Shown here one piece after another: positions 7,528 through 16,348 of a stretch of DNA of 64,000 nucleotides. Position numbers and translations under genes: made by a program. The stretch comes from JARRKU01 sp963675565. Its GTDB lineage: Bacteria; Desulfobacterota; Desulfobacteria; Desulfobacterales; Desulfosarcinaceae. The stretch is taken from NCBI GenBank assembly GCA_963675565.2, contig CAXXYD010000001.1, forward strand, positions 372,001 to 436,000, read 5' to 3'. The stretch's first letter is position 1. Each line of letters begins with the position of its first letter. A model generated the notes under the pieces. The model made no database searches, had not been told where the DNA came from, and was given only the letters and a program-made list of their open reading frames with translations.

Positions 7528-9639
7528 ATGGAAATCGCTCAAGCCACAAATCAAAACGGTCTTTTTGCCCTGGTGGCAAAAAATACGGACGTGCTGATGG
7601 GATTCGCCGCCATGTGTATTCTCATGGTGATGATCATTCCCATCCCATCGGCCATGCTCGACCTGTTTCTGACCTTTAACATTACGTTTGCACTGGTTAT
7701 TCTGCTGGTTGGCATGTATGTGCTCAAGCCGCTGGAATTTTCCGCGTTTCCCTCTGTTTTGCTCCTGGTTACACTCTTTCGGCTGTCCCTCAACGTTGCC
7801 TCCACGCGTTTGATCCTGCTTCATGGCAATGAGGGAACCCAAGCTGCCGGCAGCGTAATCAGAGCTTTTGGCAGCTTTGTGGTGGGCGGCAATTACGTGG
7901 TGGGCCTTATCGTTTTCATTATCCTGGTGGTGGTCAACTTCGTGGTCATCACAAAAGGTGCCGGGCGAATTGCCGAAGTGGCGGCACGGTTTACCCTGGA
8001 TGCCATGCCCGGCAAACAAATGAGTATCGATGCCGATCTCAATGCGGGTTTGATTGATGAGAACGAGGCCCGGGAGCGGCGCCTGCAGATTTCAAGCGAG
8101 TCCGAATATTACGGTGCCATGGACGGTGCCAACAAATTTGTTCGGGGTGATGCCATCGCCGGTATAATCATCACCCTGATCAATATCGTTGCGGGCTTTG
8201 CCATCGGTGTATTTCAAAACGGCATGTCATTTTCCGATGCCGCCCAGACCTATACTCTGCTCACCGTCGGCGACGGACTGGTCAGCCAGGTCCCTGCCCT
8301 GATCATTTCAACGGCTGCCGGTATCGTGGTCAGCAGGGCCGGCTCAGACAGCAACCTGGGCTTGGATATCGGCACTCAGCTGCTCATGCGCCCAAGGGCC
8401 ATGGGTGTCGCATCGGCCATTTTATTCTTATTCGGGCTGATTCCGGGACTTCCCACCGTGCCTTTTTTGATACTGGCCGTTTTGGCCGGTGGCGTATCCT
8501 ATTTGGTGCTGCAAACTGAAAAAGATCGGCAAACGGCAAGCGATGCCCTGGAAGCCCGAGAGTCCGCCGACCAAGACACGGACAGCGGAGAGTTGTTCCG
8601 ACCCCTGCCGCCACTGGATGTATTGGGGCTGGAGATCGGCTACACGCTGATCCCCCTGGTGGATATCCAGCAGGATGGCGAACTGCTGGATCGCATCAAA
8701 TCGATCAGAAAACAAATTGCACAGGAAATCGGGATCGTGGTGCCATCCATTCATATCCAGGACAACATGCAGCTTAAACCCGGCCAATACCGCATCATGC
8801 TTAAAGGCAATGACGTCGGCGGCGGTGAATTGATGACCAATCACTTTTTAGCCATGAATCCCGGCATCGCCGACGAAACCATTCAAGGTGTGCCGACAAA
8901 AGAACCCACTTATGGCATTGACGCATTGTGGATCAAAGAACCGGTCCGCGAGGAGGCCATCGCGAAAGGGTACACCGTGGTCGACCTGGCCACGGTCATG
9001 ACGACCCATATTTCCGATGTTATTCGCCGTCATGCCCATGAAATGATCGGTCGCCAGGAAGTTCAAAATCTTCTGAATTCTCTCAAAGATACCCATCCCA
9101 AGGTCATCGAGGAACTTGTGCCCGCGCAATTATCGCTGGGTGGTGTTGTGAAAGTCCTTCAAAATCTTCTCAAGGAGCAAGTCGCCATTCGTGATCTGCT
9201 GACTATTGTCGAAGCAATGGCGGATTGGGCGCCATCGGTTAAAAAGATCGATATGTTGACCGAGTATGTGCGTCAGGCACTGTCCCGGTCCATTACACGG
9301 CAGTATCTTTCCGCCGAGAACGAAATTTCGGTGGTCAGCCTTTCGCATTCTCTGGAGCGTCGAATCGCCCAGGCGATCGAACGAACGGATCAAGGTGAGT
9401 ACCTGTCCATCGATCCGCCAACGGCCCAAACCGTCATGCGTCGCCTGTCGGAACAAATCGAAAAATTTGCCTCCTTGAATCTCCAGCCCATTGTATTGTG
9501 CTCTGCGCAGCTTCGTATGCATTTCAAACGCCTGGTTGACCGTTTCATCCCGAATTTAACCATTCTTTCATACGATGAAATCATGCCCAATGTTAAAATT
9601 CAATCTATAGGTATAGTGGAGTTGCCGGATGAAGATTAA
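7528..9639 (+). CDS. flhA: Flagellar biosynthesis protein FlhA
   Basis: 703 residues, full length. The N-terminal half has eight membrane segments with the FHIPEP-family signature (LLVTLFRLSLNVASTRLIL) and the FTLDAMPGKQMSIDADLNAG loop. The C-terminal half is the cytoplasmic ring domain that docks export substrates and chaperones. FlhA is the ion-driven export engine of the flagellar type III system. Its stop overlaps the flhF start (ATGAAGATTAA), so the two are translationally coupled. Confidence 0.97.
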   Translation: MEIAQATNQNGLFALVAKNTDVLMGFAAMCILMVMIIPIPSAMLDLFLTFNITFALVILLVGMYVLKPLEFSAFPSVLLLVTLFRLSLNVASTRLILLHGNEGTQAAGSVIRAFGSFVVGGNYVVGLIVFIILVVVNFVVITKGAGRIAEVAARFTLDAMPGKQMSIDADLNAGLIDENEARERRLQISSESEYYGAMDGANKFVRGDAIAGIIITLINIVAGFAIGVFQNGMSFSDAAQTYTLLTVGDGLVSQVPALIISTAAGIVVSRAGSDSNLGLDIGTQLLMRPRAMGVASAILFLFGLIPGLPTVPFLILAVLAGGVSYLVLQTEKDRQTASDALEARESADQDTDSGELFRPLPPLDVLGLEIGYTLIPLVDIQQDGELLDRIKSIRKQIAQEIGIVVPSIHIQDNMQLKPGQYRIMLKGNDVGGGELMTNHFLAMNPGIADETIQGVPTKEPTYGIDALWIKEPVREEAIAKGYTVVDLATVMTTHISDVIRRHAHEMIGRQEVQNLLNSLKDTHPKVIEELVPAQLSLGGVVKVLQNLLKEQVAIRDLLTIVEAMADWAPSVKKIDMLTEYVRQALSRSITRQYLSAENEISVVSLSHSLERRIAQAIERTDQGEYLSIDPPTAQTVMRRLSEQIEKFASLNLQPIVLCSAQLRMHFKRLVDRFIPNLTILSYDEIMPNVKIQSIGIVELPDED

Positions 9640-11056
9640 ACGATTTGAAGCCTCGAGCATGTCCGACGCTTTGCGGATGATCAAAAAAGAATTTGGTGAA
9701 GATGCCGTCATTTTATCGGCCAAGACCATGAAAAAAGGAGGTGGGCTCTTGGGCAATAAACGTCCGCACAAGGTGGTGGTGACGGCTGCCGTAGACAATG
9801 CCCCGGTAAGCGAGCCCGGCCTCATGGCCGAAGACATGAACGAAAAAAAAGACCCCGGCCTTTCAACTGCTCCTGAAAGCCATCATACCACCTATTCAAA
9901 ATTCAGCTTCCTGAAAAAATATCAGCCGATCACACGAACCGGCAAAAATAAGGTCAAACCGAAAATCGTTCAACTGATGACGGAAACGGCTGAATCCGGG
10001 GCCCCAAAGTCGGTAGAGGAACAGCTTTTATCCCAGGGTGTGACACAAAAAAATTCAACCGCATTATCAGCGCACGTCAGTTCCCTTCTGGCATCAGGGC
10101 AATCCAGCGTCCGGGAAAAGCGCAGCGCTTTATCCCAGGCCATGGATGCCATTCATCTGGCCAGGCCGATGGGTTTGAACAATGGAAATACGCCGCGCAT
10201 TGTTGTCATGGTCGGCCCTGCAGGGGTCGGCAAGACTTGTGCGGTGGCCAAACTTGCCGGAAAGCATATCATGGATTCAGGGGAAATCGTCGGTATTATC
10301 AGCTTGGACAATAAGCGAATTGCCGGCAGCAGTGAGTTGGAGCGATATGCAACCATTATGGGGTGCCCCTTTGAAACTGCCTGCAATGCCGTTGAGGCGG
10401 AGCAGGCGCTGCAATCGTTCGCTGCCGCCAACCTGGTCGTTGTGGACACCCCCGCTCTGGGCATAGAAGAGCACTATCCGTTGCAGACGCTGAAAAAATG
10501 TTTGTCTGAGTTCCAGAATGCCGAAATTCATCTGTTGCTGAGTGCAGCCACACAGGAAAAAGTGATGGCCCGAGCCATTTCTTTTTTTTCGGCACTGAAC
10601 ATCGATTTTCTGGCGTTCACCAAACTGGATTGGGCCATGGAAGCAGGGCCGATGATCAATCAGGCCATGGTTTCCAAGATACCCATTTCTTATCTTTGCG
10701 ATTCGCACAAGGTGCCTGAAGGACTGCACCCTGCAAACTCCGCCGAGCTTTCCGCATTGCTGCTGCCGGAAGCCGATATCTCAGAAGGGGTGCCGGAAAA
10801 TCGTGTGCCCACGGTTTCGCAACAAAAAACCGCATATGAAACAACCCGTTACGTAGCCAATAAAAACTCGGATATTTTTCATCACAACAGCTGTAAATCG
10901 GTCAATCGCATCAATGCCGGCAACATGATGATGTTCAAAGACCCTGCTGAGGCAATGGGACAGAACTTTAAGCCGTGTCGAATGTGCTGTGGTGAACTAA
11001 TTGTCAAAAAACCCCTAGAACGGCTGGCACGAAGATATGCCGGCGGCAGGTGCTGA
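9629..11056 (+). CDS. flhF: Flagellar GTPase FlhF with C-terminal Ada-like metal-binding domain
   Basis: 475 residues. The N-terminus (MKIKRFEASSMSDALRMIKKEFGEDAVIL) is typical of FlhF. The central SRP-type GTPase has a P-loop VVMVGPAGVGKTCAVAKLA and DNKRIAGSSELERYA, then VVVDTPALG and FTKLDWAMEAG. FlhF sets the number and polar site of flagella together with FlhG. Unusually, residues 408-456 resemble the zinc-binding domain of Ada: YVANKNSDIFHHNSCKSV and then KPCRMCC, with His/Cys ligands spaced as in that family. Ordinary FlhF proteins end after the GTPase. The fusion is seen directly; metal binding is inferred. Confidence 0.93.
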   Translation: MKIKRFEASSMSDALRMIKKEFGEDAVILSAKTMKKGGGLLGNKRPHKVVVTAAVDNAPVSEPGLMAEDMNEKKDPGLSTAPESHHTTYSKFSFLKKYQPITRTGKNKVKPKIVQLMTETAESGAPKSVEEQLLSQGVTQKNSTALSAHVSSLLASGQSSVREKRSALSQAMDAIHLARPMGLNNGNTPRIVVMVGPAGVGKTCAVAKLAGKHIMDSGEIVGIISLDNKRIAGSSELERYATIMGCPFETACNAVEAEQALQSFAAANLVVVDTPALGIEEHYPLQTLKKCLSEFQNAEIHLLLSAATQEKVMARAISFFSALNIDFLAFTKLDWAMEAGPMINQAMVSKIPISYLCDSHKVPEGLHPANSAELSALLLPEADISEGVPENRVPTVSQQKTAYETTRYVANKNSDIFHHNSCKSVNRINAGNMMMFKDPAEAMGQNFKPCRMCCGELIVKKPLERLARRYAGGRC

Positions 11057-11061
11057 ACACA

Positions 11062-11967
11062 ATGAAACCAAACAACGGTTCCGCCAAAGTGATTCACTTA
11101 AAGACACGAGTGAGTCCAACATTGAACGGCAGTAATTCGCCAAAATCCCGATCGAGGGGAAAACGGCCGCAAATCATCACCATTACCAGCGGAAAAGGGG
11201 GGGTTGGTAAAACCAACATCGTGGCCAACATCGGTTATGCCTTGTGCCGTCTTGGAAAGCGGGTGCTCATTTTCGATGCGGATCTGGGGTTAGGCAATCT
11301 TGATGTATTACTGGGCATCACGCCGGAATACAATTTGTCGCATGTCATCCAGGGCGAAAAAACATTGAAAGAAATCGTGGTTTCCGGGCCCGGAGGCCTG
11401 CACATATTGCCGGCGGCTTCAGGGATTCAGGAACTGACCGAATTAACCCGCGAAGAACGCTTTCTGGTGTTCAGTCAATTGGAAGAGTTCATCTGCGATT
11501 TCGATATCATGCTCATCGATACCGCAGCCGGGATATCGTCCAACGTACTCTACTTCAATATTAATGCCGATGACATTCTGGTTGTCGCTACACCGGAGCC
11601 GACATCGATTACCGATGCGTATGCTCTGATGAAAGTGCTTTCGGTCAAATACGACAGCAAACAATTTAAACTGATCGTCAATGTGGCCGCCAACGAAAAA
11701 GAAGCGGACGACGTTTTCCGACAGATCAGCCTGGTGACCGATCGTTTCCTGAATATCGACATAGAATATTTTGGGGGTATCGTCGTAGATGAGAACCTTA
11801 AAAAAGGGGTCCGCAAACAGAAAGTGGTCAGTGAAATTGCGCCAACGTCCATATCAAGCCGCAATTTTTCGCTCCTCGCCCGGAAAATTGCCGGAAGGAC
11901 AGCACAAATCGGTAAAAAACAAGGCAGTAGCTGGGTTTTGACAGATTTTCCAGGGCTGAGGATATAG
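11062..11967 (+). CDS. flhG: MinD-family ATPase FlhG (FleN)
   Basis: About 301 residues. After a basic N-terminal tail comes the deviant Walker A ITSGKGGVGKTNIVANIGYAL, then FDADLGLGNLDVLLG and the Walker B region IMLIDTAAGIS. This is the MinD-like ATPase that restrains flagellar number and works with FlhF. The ATG at 11062 is preferred: AGGTG at 11048-11052 lies 9 bp before it. A GTG at 11050 would overlap flhF. The gene lies between flhF and fliA, as in many polar flagellates. Confidence 0.94.
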   Translation: MKPNNGSAKVIHLKTRVSPTLNGSNSPKSRSRGKRPQIITITSGKGGVGKTNIVANIGYALCRLGKRVLIFDADLGLGNLDVLLGITPEYNLSHVIQGEKTLKEIVVSGPGGLHILPAASGIQELTELTREERFLVFSQLEEFICDFDIMLIDTAAGISSNVLYFNINADDILVVATPEPTSITDAYALMKVLSVKYDSKQFKLIVNVAANEKEADDVFRQISLVTDRFLNIDIEYFGGIVVDENLKKGVRKQKVVSEIAPTSISSRNFSLLARKIAGRTAQIGKKQGSSWVLTDFPGLRI

Positions 11968-12011
11968 CGCACTATTTGCTCAATATATTGACTACCATGA
12001 TGGAGAAGAAA

Positions 12012-12770
12012 ATGTCGTTGGCAGAAACACAGATTAAAAATTTGGACAAGCAAGATTACACCATGCGCAACCAAATCATCTCCGAATATTTGCCTTATGT
12101 GAACCGCATTGTGAATCGGATTGCCACACACCTGCCGCCTACGGTGGAAACGGATGACCTGGTCAATGTGGGTATTATCGGCCTCATTCAGGCCATCGAA
12201 CGTTATGATCCCACCCGCGATAACAAATTTATGACCTATGCTGTTTTCAGAATCAAAGGCGCGGTTTTGAGCGAATTGCGCTCGCGGGATTTTTTGGGGC
12301 GAACAACACGCAAAAAAATCCGCACCCTTGAAAAAGCATATTTGAAGCTGGAACAAAAGCTTGGACGCGAAGTGGAGGATCAGGAAGTTGCGGCCGAAAT
12401 GAATCTGGATATGGATCAGTTTTATCAGGTCAAACGCATGTCATCCATCTCTTTTGTCAGCTTTGAGGAGATCGGCTATTCCACCAAGGCCGAAAAGGAG
12501 ACTTTCCTGACCAGCCTTTTTGGCGGCGACGGACGAGATGCCTTGTCATTGACCACGATCAAAGAAATCAAATCGACACTTGCAGAGCACATTGAGCAGC
12601 TGCCCGAAAAGGAACGCCTTGTGGTTTCCATGTACTACAGCGACGAAATGACCATGAAAGAGATCGGATCGGTCCTGGACATCACTGAATCACGGGTTTC
12701 ACAAATACACTCCCAGGCCGTCATCCATTTGCGCAGCAAATTGCGCAAGGGGGGATTGTTGGAACAATAG
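12012..12770 (+). CDS. fliA: Flagellar RNA polymerase sigma factor FliA (sigma-28)
   Basis: About 252 residues. Region 2 reads YVNRIVNRIATHLPPTVETDDL and GIIGLIQAIERYDPTRDNKF; region 4 reads LPEKERLVVSMYYSDEMTMKEIG with a helix-turn-helix ITESRVSQIHSQA. These are FliA/WhiG hallmarks. It recognises late flagellar promoters of the form TAAA-N15-GCCGATAA, three candidates of which occur in this window. FlgM, encoded downstream, should be its anti-sigma factor. The start at 12012 is supported by GGAG at 12002-12005; in-frame upstream ATGs at 11997 and 12000 lack a ribosome site. Confidence 0.95.
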   Translation: MSLAETQIKNLDKQDYTMRNQIISEYLPYVNRIVNRIATHLPPTVETDDLVNVGIIGLIQAIERYDPTRDNKFMTYAVFRIKGAVLSELRSRDFLGRTTRKKIRTLEKAYLKLEQKLGREVEDQEVAAEMNLDMDQFYQVKRMSSISFVSFEEIGYSTKAEKETFLTSLFGGDGRDALSLTTIKEIKSTLAEHIEQLPEKERLVVSMYYSDEMTMKEIGSVLDITESRVSQIHSQAVIHLRSKLRKGGLLEQ

Positions 12771-12831
12771 CGTCGGGAAAACATTTTCTGAACAAAGATA
12801 GAACTGCACTGGATACAGAAGGGAAAATAAA

Positions 12832-13362
12832 ATGACACCGGTTACCCTGCCTGTTTGGCTCCTGGCCGCAACATGCGCATTGCCGACGATCTGCTTGTTC
12901 TGGTTGATCGGGGCGCTCATGATAAAAAAGAGAAAAACGCGGATGGCAACTCAAAAAGAAAAGCCAGCTGTTCGAAACGCTTTTCCCGGAGAAAGCCAGT
13001 TTACACCCTTTCATGAAGATCTTCACTTGATGCAGATCGATGCGGTATTTGATGGATTGTCCGTACTGATAGAAACGGAGCGACTGAAGCTCAAGCGCAT
13101 GATCAATGGACAGATGGTCCAGGGAAAACCGGCGGATCAAAACCTCGGCCGCATGATGCCGGAATTTCGTGGAGAGCCGGATGATCGTCTAAACCGTCCG
13201 TCGCCTGAAGGCCAAAACAGGGACAATAATCCACCGACGGAACGGCAAATTGAGGAAATTGCGTCCCGTCTTGGCGTTTCAGCCGCCGAAACCGAATTGG
13301 CCATGAAGTTTCGGAACCTTTCCGGACTGAAAGGACGCCAGAAACTGGAAGCCGTCGCCTAA
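12832..13362 (+). CDS. DUF2802-like membrane-anchored protein of the flagellar operon
   Basis: 176 residues. One N-terminal membrane helix (LPVWLLAATCALPTICLFWLIGALM) is followed by a basic, polar, probably disordered stretch. A C-terminal segment, RQIEEIASRLGVSAAETELAMKF, looks like the helical EIA-x-LG-x-S-x-x-E motif of DUF2802 proteins, which are often found beside flhF-flhG-fliA or chemotaxis genes. The function is unknown. The gene follows fliA by 61 bp and precedes the sigma-54-like promoter of flgF. The DUF2802 assignment rests on a short motif plus context. Confidence 0.6.
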   Translation: MTPVTLPVWLLAATCALPTICLFWLIGALMIKKRKTRMATQKEKPAVRNAFPGESQFTPFHEDLHLMQIDAVFDGLSVLIETERLKLKRMINGQMVQGKPADQNLGRMMPEFRGEPDDRLNRPSPEGQNRDNNPPTERQIEEIASRLGVSAAETELAMKFRNLSGLKGRQKLEAVA

Positions 13363-13693
13363 CCGTCGATAATGCCGGCGGGTAGGCAAAGATTGCCCGG
13401 TCCGGGTGCTTGATGACCGATTCAATATCAGCCGGTCAAATGGGATGAATGGAAAAAAACGTTTTTATCCCCGTTTTTGGGCGGCCTGTTTCAAGTTGCG
13501 GCTGGCTTTAATTATACCCTAAATCCGGCAAGATCCTTCGCCCGGCGCGTAAAACTGGAAGCCGGAACGGGAACAGAATGATTCATGGCTGTCTTTTTGC
13601 GAATTGATCGGGATTAAACAAATAAATAATCAATTAGCTGATGGCATAAGCGTTGCTTGCATAGATTATAAAGCCATTGGGAGAAACTACGAA
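13363..13693 (+). other. Intergenic region before flgF
   Basis: About 330 bp without a convincing gene. It holds a G/C-rich stretch after the DUF2802-like gene, AT-rich sequence from about 13600, and the sigma-54-type element at 13642-13657. An open frame running from 13604 into flgF crosses the promoter and is therefore taken as leader, not coding. No clear factor-independent terminator was found. Confidence 0.6.
13642..13657 (+). promoter_or_regulatory. Sigma-54-type promoter of the flgF operon
   Basis: TGGCATAAGCGTTGCT matches the sigma-54 consensus TGGCAY-G-N4-TTGCW at all but one position, with GG (13643-13644) and GC (13655-13656) exactly 10 bp apart. Transcription would start near 13668, about 26 nt before the flgF ATG at 13694. 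It would drive the rod and ring genes flgF to flgJ. This fits middle-class flagellar promoters in bacteria that use sigma-54 for hook and basal-body genes. Confidence 0.75.
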
Positions 13694-14431
13694 ATGAGCG
13701 GAGCCATATACAAAGCCGGAGCGGGTGCAATTCTACAGCAGATGCGCCTGGATGTGTATGCCAATAATTTGGCAAATGTTAATACGACAGGATTTAAAGC
13801 GGAGCAGCCCGTTTTCCGGTTTGATCTGTCCGAGAGCAACCCGCAGGCACCAGCGTCCGAAGAAAAATTGTCGCCCTATGCGCTTCCCCTTGAGTATGTC
13901 ACCAATTTCGAAACCGGGCCCCTTCAAGCTACCGGCAGTCCATTGGATATTGCTGTTGCGGGTGAGGGATTCATCGAAGTTCAGACACCGGAAGGGCTTC
14001 GCTATACGCGCAACGGTCATTTGAGCATCAACGGCGACGGGGTGCTTAGCACGTCTCAAGGTTGGCCGGTAATGGGGCAGGGGGGAGAGATACCTATTGA
14101 TGGCAGCAGGGTCCAGATTGGGGAAGACGGCGAAGTCTCAGTGGACGGCGATGTGGCCGGAGTGCTTCGGATTGTTGCTTTCGACGATCCCCATCAGCTC
14201 GAAAAAATCGGCAATGCATTATTTCAGCATGCGGATTCCGGATTGGGCCTGCGGCAAGCACAGGATTTCCGCATCACACAAGGATCGGTGGAAGGCTCCA
14301 ATGTGAATGCCATTCGCACCATGACCGAAATTATCGACACGCTGAGAATTTTTGAAACATATCAAAAGGCCATCCGTTCCGCAGACGATGCAACATCCAA
14401 AACAGTCAACGAAGTGGGGCGCATTGCGTAA
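13694..14431 (+). CDS. flgF: Flagellar proximal rod protein FlgF
   Basis: About 245 residues. The N-terminus MSGAIYKAGAGAILQQMRLD with VYANNLANVNTTGFKAEQPVF is the standard rod/hook family start motif (ANNLANVNTTGFK). The C-terminus has the matching helix ending in IDTLRIFETYQKAIRSADD. FlgF is a proximal rod subunit; its shorter length and place before flgG distinguish it from FlgG. The start at 13694 is chosen because the frame upstream contains a strong sigma-54-like promoter and the family motif begins a few residues after this Met. Confidence 0.93.
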   Translation: MSGAIYKAGAGAILQQMRLDVYANNLANVNTTGFKAEQPVFRFDLSESNPQAPASEEKLSPYALPLEYVTNFETGPLQATGSPLDIAVAGEGFIEVQTPEGLRYTRNGHLSINGDGVLSTSQGWPVMGQGGEIPIDGSRVQIGEDGEVSVDGDVAGVLRIVAFDDPHQLEKIGNALFQHADSGLGLRQAQDFRITQGSVEGSNVNAIRTMTEIIDTLRIFETYQKAIRSADDATSKTVNEVGRIA

Positions 14432-14464
14432 ATCAGGACAAACCGAAATTGAGGAGAATCGATC

Positions 14465-15253
14465 ATGATTCGTAGCCTTTGGACTGCTGCTTCAGGCATG
14501 CAGGCACAAACGTCTAATATCGATGTAATATCGAATAATTTAGCAAACGTGAATACGGCTGGTTTCAAACGCAGCAGGGTCGATTTTCAGGATTTGTTGT
14601 ATGAAACCATGCGGCCGCCCGGGACCAGTACAGCCAGCGACGGTCAGGTGCCCACCGGCATAGAGATAGGTCATGGCACGCGCACAGCGGCAACCCAGAA
14701 AATTTTTATTCAAGGGGATTTTCAGCATACCGAGAATGAATTGGACATGGCCATTGAAGGCGACGGCTTTTTTCAGATTGTCCAGGCCAACGGCGATATC
14801 GCCTATACCCGTTCCGGCAATTTCAAAATCGACAGCGAAGGCCGCATCGTCTCTCCGGACGGTTTCCTCATTTCACCGGAAATCACGTTACCCACGGATG
14901 CCATGGCCGTTTCCATCGGAACCAACGGAACCGTATCCGTTCTGCAACCCGGTCAGGCGGAACCGACGGAAGTCGGCAGCATCGAGTTGGCACGCTTTGT
15001 CAACCCGGCCGGTCTACAGAGCATGGGGCGCAGTCTTTACGGCCAAACCGCCGCGTCCGGTGATCCGATTAGCGGAACCCCGGGAGAAGACGGCTACGGG
15101 ACCATCGCCCAAGGCTATCTTGAAATGTCCAATGTCAGCGTCGTTGACGAAATGGTCAATATGATCACCGCACAGCGCGCTTATGAAATCAACAGTAAAG
15201 CCATCCAGGCTGCCGACGACATGCTTCAGGCAGCCAATAACCTGAAACGGTAA
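14465..15253 (+). CDS. flgG: Flagellar distal rod protein FlgG
   Basis: 262 residues, the usual FlgG size. The start MIRSLWTAASGMQAQTSNID with ISNNLANVNTAGFKRSRVDF is diagnostic, as is the C-terminal EMVNMITAQRAYEINSKAIQ followed by ADDMLQAANNLKR. FlgG forms the distal rod crossing the periplasm and outer membrane. A GAGGAG ribosome site lies before the ATG. It follows flgF by 33 bp in one operon. Confidence 0.96.
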   Translation: MIRSLWTAASGMQAQTSNIDVISNNLANVNTAGFKRSRVDFQDLLYETMRPPGTSTASDGQVPTGIEIGHGTRTAATQKIFIQGDFQHTENELDMAIEGDGFFQIVQANGDIAYTRSGNFKIDSEGRIVSPDGFLISPEITLPTDAMAVSIGTNGTVSVLQPGQAEPTEVGSIELARFVNPAGLQSMGRSLYGQTAASGDPISGTPGEDGYGTIAQGYLEMSNVSVVDEMVNMITAQRAYEINSKAIQAADDMLQAANNLKR

Positions 15254-15258
15254 CTGAG

Positions 15259-16338
15259 ATGAGAGCACCACAATATTGCGGTCACAAAGGGGGGCCAAAA
15301 ATTAACGGGATACTGGAGCGCGCTTTTCATGACGGCTTGAAACGATTGAATGGGCGGCTGGCCATCAACAGATTGGCGCCAATGGGTCTGTTGGTCGCCT
15401 GTCTCGTCCTGTGTTTTGCCGCGGTGACGCCGGCATCGGAACCGCTTTCCATCGTTCTGAAAGAAACGGCGGACGTTGCGGGTGCGGTTGTCCAACTCGG
15501 GGATATAAGCATTCTTGAGGGGGCGGACGCGGCCAAAAAAACGAAACTGGCCGGTCTCAGAATAGACAGCGCCCCAGCCCCCGGAAAATCTGTTTTGATT
15601 CAGACGGAGCGGGTCGTTTCCAGGCTCGCACAATTCGGCCTGGCGCCTGCAGACTACCACCTGACGGCCGGAAGCGCCGTCAAGGTCATTAGCAGAAGTG
15701 TTGAAGTTCCTGCAGAAACCGTTCGTCAAGCCGTAAAATCCTATATTTCGAGCCAATCGCCTTGGACCGCCGGCCAGATCAAAATAAGAAAAATCCGGAT
15801 GAACCACCCGGTTCATTTGCCCCCGGGAGAGATGCACATTCAAGTCCAGGCACCCAAACATACGGACTGGTTGGGTGCCATTCCCTTTTCCGTCAAATTT
15901 CTGGTGAAGGGACAGGTTGTCAGCAAATTGACTGTCCCGGCAACTATTGAAGTCTGGTCGGATGTGCTTTTGGCGGCCAAACCGCTTGGAAGGGGGCAGC
16001 CAGTGACCCCGGACAGCATTAAAATGGTTCGCATGAACCTGTCACGCGCGCCGGCCAACGCTATTTTATCAAAAGAGCAGGCTTTGGGTAGGCGGGTCAA
16101 TCGGTCCATTGCGGCCAACAGCATTTTACGCGATGACCAGATTGAGATGCCACCGGTGGTCAAACGGGGCGATTTGGTGCAAGTCGTCGCGCAATCACAG
16201 GCCATGATGATTTCCATTAAAGGCGTGGCCAAGCAGGATGGCGCTCGCGGAGATCGTATTCGTGTTGAGAATATGAGGTCTAAAAGAATCATTTACGCCC
16301 AGGTCCTGGACAATCAAACCGTTCAAGTGGATTTTTAG
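15259..16338 (+). CDS. flgA: P-ring assembly chaperone FlgA
   Basis: 359 residues, exported. A long N-terminal tail of about 35 residues leads to a hydrophobic signal segment (MGLLVACLVLCFAAVTPASE). The C-terminal SAF and FlgA domains are recognisable (LGRGQPVTPDSIKMVRMNLSR, LGRRVNRSIAANSILRDDQI, VKRGDLVQVVAQSQAMMIS). FlgA helps FlgI assemble the periplasmic P ring. It starts 5 bp after the flgG stop. A later Met just before the signal segment is a possible alternative start because no strong ribosome site is seen at 15259. Confidence 0.9.
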   Translation: MRAPQYCGHKGGPKINGILERAFHDGLKRLNGRLAINRLAPMGLLVACLVLCFAAVTPASEPLSIVLKETADVAGAVVQLGDISILEGADAAKKTKLAGLRIDSAPAPGKSVLIQTERVVSRLAQFGLAPADYHLTAGSAVKVISRSVEVPAETVRQAVKSYISSQSPWTAGQIKIRKIRMNHPVHLPPGEMHIQVQAPKHTDWLGAIPFSVKFLVKGQVVSKLTVPATIEVWSDVLLAAKPLGRGQPVTPDSIKMVRMNLSRAPANAILSKEQALGRRVNRSIAANSILRDDQIEMPPVVKRGDLVQVVAQSQAMMISIKGVAKQDGARGDRIRVENMRSKRIIYAQVLDNQTVQVDF

Positions 16339-16348
16339 GAAGAGCCCC

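Noticed and set aside
13604..13693. N-terminal extension of FlgF from 13604
   Set aside because: It spans a strong sigma-54-type promoter and the family's conserved N-terminus begins right after ATG 13694.
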